Under the pieces are notes generated by a model. It was not told where the DNA came from. It saw only the letters and a program-made list of their open reading frames with translations, and did not search any database. Below, piece by piece: positions 1 to 9,693 of a DNA stretch of 64,000 nt (position 1 is its first letter; every line of letters starts with the position of its first letter). The DNA comes from Nostoc carneum NIES-2107 (lineage in GTDB: Bacteria; Cyanobacteriota; Cyanobacteriia; Cyanobacteriales; Nostocaceae): the NCBI GenBank assembly GCA_002368155.1, contig AP018181.1, positions 310,001 to 374,000 of the forward strand, read 5' to 3'. The translations under genes and the position numbers were made by a program.

Positions 1-680
1 CACAATTGCACTTTGCACCTACGCCATTGGCTGTGGAAAATTTACAGCGTTCTGGTGTGTTGGGTGAAGTTCACTTAACAGGTAATACGGTAATTGATGC
101 GCTGTTAAATGTGGCTGCAATTGAGCCAGCTTGCAATATTCCTGGTTTAGAGTGGTCATCATATCGCACATTGCTGGCTACTGTGCATCGCCGGGAGAAT
201 TGGGGAGAACCACTACAAGGAATTGCTCAGGGGTTTTTACAGATATTAGATAAATTTCCTGATACAGCACTACTTTTACCATTACACCGCAACCCTACAG
301 TCAGGGAGCCATTACAGGCGCTGTTAGGAAATCATCCCCGCATATTTTTGACAGAACCTTTAGACTATAAGGAATTAGTCGGCGCGATCGCGCGATCGCA
401 TTTCTTGCTAACTGATTCTGGTGGTTTGCAAGAAGAAGCACCCAGCCTCGGTAAGCCTGTACTAGTTCTGCGAGAAACTACAGAAAGGCCAGAAGCGGTG
501 ACGGCGGGTACAGCTAAACTTGTAGGAACTGAAACTGAGAATATTGTGGCAGCGGCGGCGGAGTTACTCAGCAACCCCGTAGCTTACGACACAATGGCAA
601 ACGCTATCAATCCTTTTGGCGATGGTAAAGCAAGCGATCGCATTTTACAAATCGTCAAAAATTACTTTCAATCTCATTGA
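1..680 (+). CDS. wecB: UDP-N-acetylglucosamine 2-epimerase, C-terminal part (5' end outside window)
   Basis: This is the last ~226 codons of a non-hydrolysing UDP-GlcNAc 2-epimerase, which interconverts UDP-GlcNAc and UDP-ManNAc for surface polysaccharide synthesis in the cytoplasm. The frame is open to the left edge (CAA before a TTG at 6), so the start lies outside. Visible family motifs are HRRENWGEPL (nucleotide-sugar site), LLPLHRNPTVREPL, and the C-terminal TDSGGLQEEAPSLGKPVL followed by LRETTERPEA, which holds the UDP-binding Glu and Arg/Thr residues. A complete enzyme has about 370-380 residues, so roughly 150 are missing. The call is firm for the family. The symbol wecB is the usual name, but the pathway served cannot be seen from here. 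Confidence 0.9.
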   Translation, partial: QLHFAPTPLAVENLQRSGVLGEVHLTGNTVIDALLNVAAIEPACNIPGLEWSSYRTLLATVHRRENWGEPLQGIAQGFLQILDKFPDTALLLPLHRNPTVREPLQALLGNHPRIFLTEPLDYKELVGAIARSHFLLTDSGGLQEEAPSLGKPVLVLRETTERPEAVTAGTAKLVGTETENIVAAAAELLSNPVAYDTMANAINPFGDGKASDRILQIVKNYFQSH

Positions 681-1104
681 AACTTGAAAATGTGACATTG
701 GGCAAGAAATAACTCTTGCCCCTTTAGCCTTATATTTCTGCATCTTCTGCTCACTATTTTGTTAGTTGCAAGTTCCTAAGCTATTGTGCTTATAAACAAT
801 TAACAGCCGATAGAAGAGGATTAACGCAGATATAGAGCCTTAGTGGCTACTCTCCGAGTTCTCTGAATGAGTAACCGCAGGGTAGGCAGATAAATTTGTA
901 CTTCAATAGTTAGAAACTAAATATAGAAATCATCGTATTTTATCTTTGTTCCTTCTCTCTTGTGCCCTTTCTAATACCACTTTGAAAAAAGAATGCGACA
1001 GATTGTAGGGGCAAGGCACTGCCTTGCCCTCTAGAATATATTGATGCAAACAATATTTGATTAGGTATAAGCCAGTATTTTCAGGAATTAACCCAGATTT
1101 TTAT
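681..1104. other. Intergenic region between wecB and the large kinase gene
   Basis: No coding sequence is supported in these 424 bases. The right part is a copy of the ~100-bp MITE-like family A (974-1068). Its right end lies only 36 bases before the chosen ATG of the kinase gene, so the element must lie in that gene's promoter or leader. The rest is AT-rich and featureless to my reading. Confidence 0.5.
974..1068 (+). repeat. MITE-like repeat family A, copy 1
   Basis: This copy starts ATACCACTTTGAAAAAAGAA and ends TTTGATTAGGTAT, with the central hairpin GGGCAAGGC-ACT-GCCTTGCCC and then the shared TCTAGAATATATTGATG segment. It is about 95 bp and lacks the GTGTCG present in other copies. The ends are imperfect inverted repeats (TACCA..TTTGA / TACCTAATCAAA). 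Confidence 0.8.
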
Positions 1105-4100
1105 ATGAGTATTACCATTGCAGGTTACAACCTCATCGAACTTCTTTATGACGGTACTACTACCTGCCTTTACCGTGCTTTGCGAGAAGCAGAGCAAACA
1201 TCGGTCATTATTAAAACTCTCAAAGCTGAGTATCCCAACAGACAGCAACTAACTCAGTTAAGGCATGAATATCAAATCCTTCAAAGTTTAAATATTGCAG
1301 GTATTGTTAAACCTTTGGCATTGGAAAATTATCAAAATGGTTTAGCATTAATTCTCACTGATTTTGCCGGAGAGCCGCTCAAGAATTTTATTAATATCCA
1401 AAATTTTGACTTAAGTAGATTTTTAAACATTGCTATTCAGTTAGCTACTATTCTTGCCGATTTACATCAAAACCATATTATTCATCAAGATATTAAGCCA
1501 CAAAATATTTTAATTAATCAGCAAATAGGTCAAGTAAAAATTATTGACTTGAGTATCGCATCATATTTATCTAACGAAAATCAGCATTCTGGCGACCCTA
1601 ACTTTTTAGCAGGTAGCCTCGCCTATATGTCACCAGAACAAACAGGCAGGATGAACCGTGCAATTGATTATCGTACTGACTTTTACTCTTTAGGCGTTAC
1701 TTTTTATGAAATCTTAACGGGTCAGTTACCTTTTCAAGTTAATGACTCTTTAGAATTAGTTCATTGCCACATTGCCAAAACTCCCCTATCTCCTCAAGAA
1801 ATTAACTCAAATATTCCTTCAGTAGTGGCAGATATTGTCATGAAGTTATTAGCCAAAACTGCTGAGGATAGATATCAAAATGCTTTAGGACTCAAAGCAG
1901 ATTTAGAAGAATGCTTGCGAAAATTACAAGCAACAGCAGAAATTACCAATTTCCACATCGGTCAACTAGATTTATCTAGCCAATTTCTGATTCCTCAAAA
2001 ACTTTATGGGCGCGAGGCGGAAGTTGCCATGCTGATCAATGCATTTGAGCGTGTCAGTCTTGGAGCAACGGAGATAATGTTAGTAAGTGGGTATTCTGGT
2101 ATAGGAAAATCCTGCTTAGTTAATGAAGTTCATAAACCTATAGTTCGTCAACGGGGATATTTTATTTCGGGTAAATTTGACCAATTTAAACGTCATATAC
2201 CTTACGCTTCTTTGATTCAAGCTTTTCAAGAATTAATTCGGCAGCTATTAACAGAAAGTAGCGATCAAATAGCAATTTGGCAAGCAAAGCTTTTAGCTGC
2301 TTTGGGTAATAATGGTCAAATTATTATTGATGTGATTCCTGATGTTGAGAAAATTATTGGTAAACAACCAGAGGTGCCGCAATTAGGCCCTACTGAATCG
2401 CAAAATCGATTTAATCGCCTGTTTCAGCAATTTATTCATGTATTTTGTCAACCAGAACATCCGTTAGTGGTGTTCTTGGATGATTTACAGTGGGTAGATT
2501 CAGCTTCATTAAAGTTACTTCAGCTGCTGATGCATAATCCAGATAGTCAATATTTATTGCTGATGGGAGCATATCGAAATAATGAAGTTCATGAAGCTCA
2601 TCCGTTGAGTTTATTTTTAGAAGCAATCCAAAAATCTGGTGTAGTTATTCACAATATTGTGTTGCAGCCATTGGCGACTCCTCATGTTAGGCAATTACTC
2701 AATGATACTCTGCACACTCACTCAGATAACTTAGCAACATTAGCTGATTTATTGTTCCACAAAACTCAAGGTAATCCTTTTTTCTTAACCCAGCTACTCA
2801 AATCACTGTATCAAGAAAAATTATTATTATTTAATTTCAGTGAGAGGTCTTGGCAGTGGGATATGCATCTTTTACAAAATATTGATATCACTGATAATGT
2901 GATTGAATTAATGGTCAGCCAAATTCAAAAGCTGTTACCGCACACTCAGAATGTTTTAAAGTTAGCTGCTTGTATTGGGGATAAATTTTCTTTAGATGTT
3001 TTAGCAACTGTTAATAAAAAAAATCAATCAGCAACAGCCACAGATTTATGGGAAGCTCTGCAAGCAGGTTTAATATTACCCTTAAATGATGCCTCTAAAA
3101 TCCCCATACAAATTGAGCAAAAAGAAATAAACAATAGCGAGCCAACAATTACCTATAAATTCTTACATGACCGAGTACAGCAAGCAGCCTATTCTCTGAT
3201 TCCTGATGAGCAGAAGCAAGCGACACACTTCAAAATTGGTCAATTACTGCTGCAAAATTTCACCCCAGAAGAACGCAAAGAAAATATATTTGCACTAGTA
3301 AATCAACTCAATTATGGTACTGAACTACTGACATCTGAGTCTGAAAAATATGAACTAGCTCAACTTAACCTCTTAGCAGGACAAAAAGCGAAAGCAGCTA
3401 CTGCCTATGACTCAGCCGTTCGTTATTTCAATGTCGGTTTGAAATTGTTGCCTGTTAATAGCTGGTATCAGCAATATGAACTAACATTAGCTCTGCATCA
3501 AGAAACAGCAGAAGCAGTATTTCTGATTGGTGATTTTGAGCAAATGGAACAACTGATTCAGGTAGTTCTACAACAAGCAAAATCGCAATTGCATAAAGTG
3601 CAAATGTATGAGTTGCGAATCAAAAGTTGTGAAGTCCAAAGAAAACTTTTGGAAGCGGTAAAGCTAGGTTTAGAAGCTATAGAAATATTAGGAATCAAAC
3701 TTCCTGAATCGCCAACCCCTTTCGATGTTGAGCAAGCTATTAAGGAAACAACAGCTAATTTAGCCGCTCAAGGCATAGAAGATTTAGTTAATCTACCGAT
3801 AATGACAGATGCAGAGAAACTAGCAGCATTTCGGCTCATAGTAAGCTTAATACCTGCGGCTTATCAGTCTGCACCGACATTATTTATTTTGATGGCTTGT
3901 CAGCAAGTAAATTTATCAATTCAACATGGAATTACTTCTTTATCCGTGAGCGGCTTTGCTGATTATGGAATTCTTTTTGGCGGGATTTTACAAGATATAG
4001 AAGCTGCTGATAAATTTGGACAAGTGGCTTTAAATCTATTAGATAGGTTAGATACTCATGAGGTGAGAAGCAAAACCTTATTTAAAGTAGCAACCTTTAT

Positions 4101-7100
4101 TTTGCCTTGGAAACATCATGTGAGGGCAACATTACCACTTTTAGAAAATGCTTATCATAGCGGCTTAGAATATGGAGATTTAATCCATGCGGGATATGCA
4201 GCTAGTAATAAGTGTCAATATGCCTATTGGAGCGGTTCTGAGCTAAAAAGCTTAGAACAGGAAATGACCAGATATAGTCAGGCGATCGCTCAAATTAATC
4301 AAGAAACAGCATTCAATTGGCACCAGATATTTCATCAAGCAGTTTTAAATTTAATTGGAGAGTCGGAAAATCCTTGTCGTTTAGTGGGTAAAGCTTATGA
4401 TGAAGAGGAATTTTTGCCAGTTCATATTCAATTCAATGAGCGAACAGTCATTCATTATGTATTCTTGAATAAATTAATTCTGTGCTACCTATTTGGAGAA
4501 TTTTCTCCAGCAGTGGCATATGCTAGCCAAGCCCAACAGTATTTAGATGGGGTAATTGGGTGGTTAATGGTACCTTTGTTTCATTTTTATGATTCTTTAG
4601 CACAATTAGCAATATATTCATCACTACCACAGCCACAACAACAAGAGCTATTAAGTAGAGTCATTAATAATCAAGCAAAAATGCAGAAATGGGCGCATTC
4701 TGCCCCAATGAATCATTTACACAAATTTTATTTAGTAGAAGCTGAACGTCATCATGTTTTAGATGAAAAAATAGAGGCGGCTGAGATGTACGATCGCGCG
4801 ATCGCACTTGCCAAAGACAACGATTATGTTAACGAAGAAGCACTAGCCTGGGAACTGGCTGCTAAATTTTATCTATCATGGGGTAGGCAAACGATTGCCC
4901 GCACGTACATGACTAATGCTTACCATGCCTATAGCCGTTGGGGAGCGATCGCTAAAATCAAAGATTTAGAAATCCGCTATCCACAATTAATTACAATATC
5001 GCCAAATACACAAAATCTAGAAACTCATTATCAAGAACTGCATCAGGCAAATTTACCGAGAATCGGCAGAAGTCAAAGTCTCGATTTGATGACTGTGATG
5101 AAAGCTGCTCAAGCACTTTCCTGCGAAATTGTTTTAAGCAAGTTGCTGACTAATTTGATGCGAATTTTAATTGAAAATGCAGGTGCAGAAAAAGGGTTTT
5201 TAATTTTAGAGAAAGCAGGTAAGTTACAGATAGAAGCTTCAGGCAGTATCGAGCAAGATGAGATAAATGTTGAGCAATCGCTACCTTTAGAAAGCAGTCA
5301 GCAGTTGCCAATATCGATTATTAACTATGTGCAGAGAACTCAGAAAGATGTGGTGTTGAATGATGCTACTAGCGAAGCTGTATTTAATGTCGATAATTAT
5401 ATTGTTAACCAAAAGCCAAAATCTATTTTATGTACGCCAATTGTCAATCAAGGAAAGCTAATTGGCATTCTCTACTTAGAAAATAACTTAACCACTGGGG
5501 CATTTACACCAGAAGGTTTGGAAGTATTACAGCTTTTATCATCGCAAGCTGCAATTTCAATTGAAAATGCGCGTCTTTATCACGATTTAGCAGAATATAA
5601 CCGTACCCTAGAAATGAGAGTAGAAGAGCGCACTCTAGAATTACAAGGGAAAAATTTACAACTACAACAAGAAATCCGCGATCGCCAACGCGCTGAAGAA
5701 GTAGCAGAAACCGCTAACCGCGCTAAAAGTCAATTCCTTGCTAGCATGAGCCATGAACTACGTACACCCCTAAATGGAATTTTAGGTTACGCTCAAATTC
5801 TCAATAAAAATCCCGCCTTAACTCCTGAACAAAAGAATGGTATCAAAATCATTCATCAATGTGGGGAACATTTACTGACGCTAATTAACGATATTTTAGA
5901 TTTATCGAAAATTGAAGCCGGAAAATTAGAACTTTATCCTACAGAATTTTCGTTGCCCGAATTTCTAGAAAGTATTGTCCAAATTTGCCGTATCCGTAGC
6001 GAACAAAAAGGCATCGCCTTAGTTTATCATCAACTCTCAGTTTTACCGCAAGTTGTGCGAGCCGATGAGAAGCGGTTACGGCAAGTTTTGATTAATTTAC
6101 TCAGCAATGCGGTTAAATTTACCGAAAAAGGCACTGTCAGATTTCAAGTTGGCTATCATGCAGAAAAATTACGGTTGCAAGTAGCAGACACGGGTATAGG
6201 TATAGCTGAGGAGCAATTAGAAGAAATATTTTTGCCTTTTAAGCAGGTAGGAGAAGATAGTCGCAAGACCGAAGGTACAGGTTTAGGATTAGCAATTAGC
6301 CGTCAATTAGTAGAAATGATGGGTAGTGAACTCAAGGTAACGAGTGCTTTAGGTAAAGGTAGTATTTTCTGGGTAGACTTAGATTTAGCTGAGGTCGCTG
6401 ATCCCACTAATGTTAAGAAAATTGTTGAACGTCACATTACTGGTTTTGTGAGTGATAAAAAGAAAATTTTAATAGTAGACGATAAATGGTCAAATCGTTA
6501 TGTTTTAGTCAATTTACTCCAGCCTTTAGGTTTTGAACTTTTAGAAGCAACAGATGGCTTAGACTGTCTAAATAAAGCACCAGAATTTCAGCCAGATTTG
6601 ATTTTTATGGACTTGGTAATGACTGTAATGGATGGTTTTGAAGCCACCCGTCGCCTGAGAATGTTACCAAACTTTAAGGATGTAATAGTAATTGCTATCT
6701 CAGCCAGTATTTTTGATTTTGAACAAAAACAGAGTCTAGAAGTAGGCTGCAATGATTTTCTGCCTAAACCATTCCGGGTGGCAGAACTGTTAGAAAAGTT
6801 AAGGTTTCACTTAGGCTTGGAATGGATTTATGAAGATACGGAAGCCGATCAAACACAGCAAAAAGATGTTACTCTAAAAACAAAAAATCTAAATTTACCA
6901 TTCATTCCTCCACCAGCTGAGGAAATTGTAATTTTGCTAGATTTGGCAATGAAGGGGGATTTAAGAAGTATTGCCCAAAGAGCAGCAAAATTGGAGGAAT
7001 TAGACGAACAATTGTTACCTTTTGCCAATCATTTACGCCAACTGGCTAAAGAGTTTAAAGGAAAACAAATCGTAGATTTAATTAAACAATATTCTCCGGT

Positions 7101-7134
7101 AACAGATAGTAATTTGCTTGATGGTTGGCTGTAA
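1105..7134 (+). CDS. HstK-type Ser/Thr kinase - AAA ATPase - GAF - histidine kinase - REC protein
   Basis: This giant signalling protein (2009 aa from ATG 1105) is of the cyanobacterial Hstk class, which joins a eukaryotic-type Ser/Thr kinase to a histidine kinase. Order: kinase domain ~7-265 (VIIK Lys37; HQDIKPQN catalytic loop with HRD changed to HQD; DLS in place of DFG; APE-like SPE), AAA/STAND ATPase ~310-500 (GYSGIGKS with Lys335; Walker B VVFLDDLQW), a long helical TPR-like region ~700-1280, GAF ~1300-1475, coiled coil, HisKA (MSHELRTPLN, His1550), HATPase (LLSNAVKF, DTGIGI, GTGLGLAI) and REC (Asp1836), then a helical tail. The frame is open from a TTG at 1057, but that would include the end of a repeat. 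ATG 1105 gives the family's usual N-terminus (ITIAGYNL). DLS instead of DFG may weaken metal binding. The stimulus is unknown. Confidence 0.88.
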   Translation: MSITIAGYNLIELLYDGTTTCLYRALREAEQTSVIIKTLKAEYPNRQQLTQLRHEYQILQSLNIAGIVKPLALENYQNGLALILTDFAGEPLKNFINIQNFDLSRFLNIAIQLATILADLHQNHIIHQDIKPQNILINQQIGQVKIIDLSIASYLSNENQHSGDPNFLAGSLAYMSPEQTGRMNRAIDYRTDFYSLGVTFYEILTGQLPFQVNDSLELVHCHIAKTPLSPQEINSNIPSVVADIVMKLLAKTAEDRYQNALGLKADLEECLRKLQATAEITNFHIGQLDLSSQFLIPQKLYGREAEVAMLINAFERVSLGATEIMLVSGYSGIGKSCLVNEVHKPIVRQRGYFISGKFDQFKRHIPYASLIQAFQELIRQLLTESSDQIAIWQAKLLAALGNNGQIIIDVIPDVEKIIGKQPEVPQLGPTESQNRFNRLFQQFIHVFCQPEHPLVVFLDDLQWVDSASLKLLQLLMHNPDSQYLLLMGAYRNNEVHEAHPLSLFLEAIQKSGVVIHNIVLQPLATPHVRQLLNDTLHTHSDNLATLADLLFHKTQGNPFFLTQLLKSLYQEKLLLFNFSERSWQWDMHLLQNIDITDNVIELMVSQIQKLLPHTQNVLKLAACIGDKFSLDVLATVNKKNQSATATDLWEALQAGLILPLNDASKIPIQIEQKEINNSEPTITYKFLHDRVQQAAYSLIPDEQKQATHFKIGQLLLQNFTPEERKENIFALVNQLNYGTELLTSESEKYELAQLNLLAGQKAKAATAYDSAVRYFNVGLKLLPVNSWYQQYELTLALHQETAEAVFLIGDFEQMEQLIQVVLQQAKSQLHKVQMYELRIKSCEVQRKLLEAVKLGLEAIEILGIKLPESPTPFDVEQAIKETTANLAAQGIEDLVNLPIMTDAEKLAAFRLIVSLIPAAYQSAPTLFILMACQQVNLSIQHGITSLSVSGFADYGILFGGILQDIEAADKFGQVALNLLDRLDTHEVRSKTLFKVATFILPWKHHVRATLPLLENAYHSGLEYGDLIHAGYAASNKCQYAYWSGSELKSLEQEMTRYSQAIAQINQETAFNWHQIFHQAVLNLIGESENPCRLVGKAYDEEEFLPVHIQFNERTVIHYVFLNKLILCYLFGEFSPAVAYASQAQQYLDGVIGWLMVPLFHFYDSLAQLAIYSSLPQPQQQELLSRVINNQAKMQKWAHSAPMNHLHKFYLVEAERHHVLDEKIEAAEMYDRAIALAKDNDYVNEEALAWELAAKFYLSWGRQTIARTYMTNAYHAYSRWGAIAKIKDLEIRYPQLITISPNTQNLETHYQELHQANLPRIGRSQSLDLMTVMKAAQALSCEIVLSKLLTNLMRILIENAGAEKGFLILEKAGKLQIEASGSIEQDEINVEQSLPLESSQQLPISIINYVQRTQKDVVLNDATSEAVFNVDNYIVNQKPKSILCTPIVNQGKLIGILYLENNLTTGAFTPEGLEVLQLLSSQAAISIENARLYHDLAEYNRTLEMRVEERTLELQGKNLQLQQEIRDRQRAEEVAETANRAKSQFLASMSHELRTPLNGILGYAQILNKNPALTPEQKNGIKIIHQCGEHLLTLINDILDLSKIEAGKLELYPTEFSLPEFLESIVQICRIRSEQKGIALVYHQLSVLPQVVRADEKRLRQVLINLLSNAVKFTEKGTVRFQVGYHAEKLRLQVADTGIGIAEEQLEEIFLPFKQVGEDSRKTEGTGLGLAISRQLVEMMGSELKVTSALGKGSIFWVDLDLAEVADPTNVKKIVERHITGFVSDKKKILIVDDKWSNRYVLVNLLQPLGFELLEATDGLDCLNKAPEFQPDLIFMDLVMTVMDGFEATRRLRMLPNFKDVIVIAISASIFDFEQKQSLEVGCNDFLPKPFRVAELLEKLRFHLGLEWIYEDTEADQTQQKDVTLKTKNLNLPFIPPPAEEIVILLDLAMKGDLRSIAQRAAKLEELDEQLLPFANHLRQLAKEFKGKQIVDLIKQYSPVTDSNLLDGWL

Positions 7135-7201
7135 TGCAGTGGGATAACGGATGTGGAATCACAGAATTGCTGACCTCTGCCAGATTTTAAAATGAGGTTT
7201 T

Positions 7202-9205
7202 ATGAACGCGGATATGAATCATCAAGGTGTCATTTTAATTGTTGATGACAACCCAACTAATTTAGAAATGTTATTTGATTTTTTAGCCAATGCAGGATTT
7301 ACTGTTTTGGTGGCAGAAGATGGTGAAAGCGCGATCGCACGTGCTGAATATGCTCCACCCGACCTGATTCTGTTAGATATACTCATGCCGGGAATGGATG
7401 GTTTTGAAACCTGTTGTCATTTAAAAGCCAATCCCTTAACACAGGATATTCCGATCATTTTCATGACTGCACTTACAGAAACAGTAGATAAGGTCAAAGG
7501 CTTGAATTTGGGAGCTGTCGATTACGTTACTAAACCGCTACAGCATGAAGAAGTTTTAGCGCGGATTGAATTGCATCTCCAGCTGCGTAACTTAACCAAG
7601 ACACTGCAAGAGCAAAATCAGCGTTTGGAGAGGGAAATTTCTGAGCGCCAGCAAGCAGAACAAAAAATTCATCAACAAGCTGCTTTGCTCGATATCGCTA
7701 CAGATGCAATTATTGTCCACGATTGGGACAATCAAATTAGCTTTTGGAATCAAGGAGCAGAAAATTTATATGGTTGGTCAGCCACAGAAGTAATTGGTCA
7801 CAATATTAATCGGCTGATTTATCAAGCGCAAATCTTACCGCAACTTGAAAATATTCGCGAAAGTCTAGCAGCAGGTGGCTGCTGGTACGGGGAATTGCAG
7901 CAAATTACTAAACAAAATCACACAATTATTGTTGCTAGTCGTTGGACTTTAATGCGCGATCGCGATGGACAACCGCAATCGATTTTAACAGTTAATACTG
8001 ATATTACAGAAAAAAAACAACTAGAAAGTCAATTTCTCCGCGCTCAACGGTTAGAGAGTTTAGGTACACTTGCTGGCGGTATTGCCCATGACCTTAACAA
8101 TATCTTGACACCGATTTTGTCAGCCTCACAACTGCTACAGCTAAAACGCTCTCCCAGTGAAGAGTGGAGTCAGCAAATGTATAGAACCATCGAAAGCAAC
8201 TGTAAACGCGGAGCTGCTTTAGTTAAGCAAGTACTACATTTTGCGCGGGGGGTAGAAGGTAAGCGTTCAATTGTAGTCATTAACCATTTGTTCTTAGAAA
8301 TTGGGCAGATTATTAATAGCACATTTCCCAAATCCATTGAATTTTCTTCAGATATTAGCTCTGATTTATGGGCGGTAATTGGAGATGCCACACACTTGCA
8401 TCAAGTGCTGATGAATCTCACCGTGAATGCTCGTGATGCCATGCCTAATGGTGGTAGCCTCACTATTTCTGCGAAAAATTTCTTAGTTGATGAACAATAC
8501 GCCCGGATGAATTTAGAGGCTAATATTGGCCCTTACATTGTGATTACTGTTGCAGATACAGGAATCGGGATGTCGCCAGAAATTTTAGATAGAATATTTG
8601 AGCCATTTTTCACTACTAAAGAGGTTGGTAAAGGTACAGGTTTAGGGCTTTCAACCGTCAGAGGTATCATTAAAAGTCACGGCGGTTTTATTAACGTCCA
8701 TAGCGAAATTGCAAAAGGCACAGAATTTAAATTATTCTTGCCAGCAGTAGAGACTATGGCAACATCATTAGCTGAAAATATAGAACTGCCAAATGGTAAC
8801 AGAGAATTAATTTTAGTAGTAGATGACGAAGACGAAATTCTCGAAACTACCCAGATTTCCTTAGAAACTTATAACTACAGAGTGCTAACTGCCAGCAATG
8901 GGATTGAAGCGATCGCACTCTATGCTCGCTACCAAGATAATATTAGTGTGGTTTTGGTAGATATGATGATGCCATTAATGGATGGCGAAACCACCATTCG
9001 CACATTGCAAAAAATGAATTCACAAGTGAAGATTATTGCTGTTAGTGGTTTGGTAGGTAGTAATAAAATTGCCAAAGATGCAACTATCAACAAATTTATT
9101 GCTAAGCCCTACACCACTCAAGAATTATTGCAAACCTTGCATGAGGTTCTTTACCAAGGAATATATTATACAGAGGCACCAACAATACCCAATTTTGGAT
9201 TTTAG
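7202..9205 (+). CDS. Hybrid histidine kinase: REC-PAS-HisKA-HATPase-REC
   Basis: This 667-residue cytoplasmic phosphorelay protein has no membrane segment. The N-terminal REC spans ~8-125 (VDDNPTN, acceptor Asp59 in [11 protein letters not shown]). Then come a coiled coil, PAS ~155-275 ([19 protein letters not shown]), HisKA with the GIAHDLNN H-box (His296), HATPase ([28 protein letters not shown]) and a C-terminal REC (VVDDEDE, Asp587 in [12 protein letters not shown]). It begins 67 bases after the giant kinase gene on the same strand, with TGAGG upstream of ATG 7202, so co-transcription is plausible. The last REC probably takes the phosphate from His296, and the first may let an upstream kinase such as the giant protein modulate it (inference). 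It resembles the kinase at 20125-22425, which has an extra PAS. Confidence 0.9.
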   Translation: MNADMNHQGVILIVDDNPTNLEMLFDFLANAGFTVLVAEDGESAIARAEYAPPDLILLDILMPGMDGFETCCHLKANPLTQDIPIIFMTALTETVDKVKGLNLGAVDYVTKPLQHEEVLARIELHLQLRNLTKTLQEQNQRLEREISERQQAEQKIHQQAALLDIATDAIIVHDWDNQISFWNQGAENLYGWSATEVIGHNINRLIYQAQILPQLENIRESLAAGGCWYGELQQITKQNHTIIVASRWTLMRDRDGQPQSILTVNTDITEKKQLESQFLRAQRLESLGTLAGGIAHDLNNILTPILSASQLLQLKRSPSEEWSQQMYRTIESNCKRGAALVKQVLHFARGVEGKRSIVVINHLFLEIGQIINSTFPKSIEFSSDISSDLWAVIGDATHLHQVLMNLTVNARDAMPNGGSLTISAKNFLVDEQYARMNLEANIGPYIVITVADTGIGMSPEILDRIFEPFFTTKEVGKGTGLGLSTVRGIIKSHGGFINVHSEIAKGTEFKLFLPAVETMATSLAENIELPNGNRELILVVDDEDEILETTQISLETYNYRVLTASNGIEAIALYARYQDNISVVLVDMMMPLMDGETTIRTLQKMNSQVKIIAVSGLVGSNKIAKDATINKFIAKPYTTQELLQTLHEVLYQGIYYTEAPTIPNFGF

Positions 9206-9210
9206 ATTTT

Positions 9211-9246
9211 ATACCAATTAAAAAAAAGAATGCAACAGATAATAGG
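9211..9246 (+). repeat. Family A left-end fragment
   Basis: ATACCAATTAAAAAAAAGAA and GCAACAGATAATAGGGGCAA match the left arm of family A, but the sequence then departs from the consensus at ACATTGGTGTC. This is a truncated or interrupted copy, just downstream of the kinase stop codon. Confidence 0.6.
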
Positions 9247-9329
9247 GGCAACATTGGTGTCAACTGAACGCTCAACCCATAGTCCGACTAGGAATGAATT
9301 CCAAGGCGAGTATGAAAGCTTAGCAAATA

Positions 9330-9428
9330 ATACCAATTCAAATAATGTTTGCGACACATCAATATATTCTATAGGGCACGGCACGCCGTGCCCCTACAAT
9401 CTGTTGCATTCTTTTTTCAAATTGGTAT
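9330..9428 (-). repeat. MITE-like repeat family A, copy 3
   Basis: This is a full-length reverse-orientation copy. On the minus strand it reads ATACCAATTTGAAAAAAGAA ... GTAGGGGCACGGC-GT-GCCGTGCCC ... ATATATTGATGTGTCGC. The hairpin arms differ from copy 1 by a paired change (A-T to C-G), so the stem is kept. Confidence 0.85.
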
Positions 9429-9512
9429 TACTCAACAAAAAAACCGAACAATAATTTTGGAGGGGGTTTGGGGGAGAATCCCCCAATTCTTCTGGCTTCT
9501 TTAATCAGTGAG

Positions 9513-9604
9513 ACCAAATCAAAAAATGTTCGCGATGCATCAATATATTCTAGAGGCACGCCGTGCCCCTACAATCTTTCCCATTCTTTTTGCAAATTTG
9601 TATT
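9513..9604 (-). repeat. MITE-like repeat family A, copy 4
   Basis: This reverse-orientation copy begins ACCAAATCAAAAAATGTTCG and contains GATGCATCAATATATTCTAG and GGCACGCCGTGCCCCTACAA. Part of the hairpin arm is deleted relative to copy 3. It shows that the family can occur in closely spaced pairs. Confidence 0.8.
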
Positions 9605-9693
9605 ATTTAAGGGACTTCCAGAAATTAAATTATCCATTGACCATAATTGTATTCTTCTGCCTCCTCTACTTGCCAAAGCGATTGATTATTTTT

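Larger units (their letters stand above)
9206..9693. other. Repeat-filled gap between convergent kinase genes
   Basis: There is no gene in these 488 bases. The gap holds a left-end fragment of family A (9211-9246), a full copy in reverse orientation (9330-9428) and a second reverse copy (9513-9604). Between the first two lies an unrelated segment with the sequence GTCAACTGAACGCTC. Short open frames here are translations of the repeat and have no protein character. Confidence 0.6.

Noticed and set aside
1057-1104. TTG 1057 as start of the giant kinase
   Set aside because: The first codons would come from the end of a family A repeat, and the kinase family's N-terminus begins at ATG 1105.
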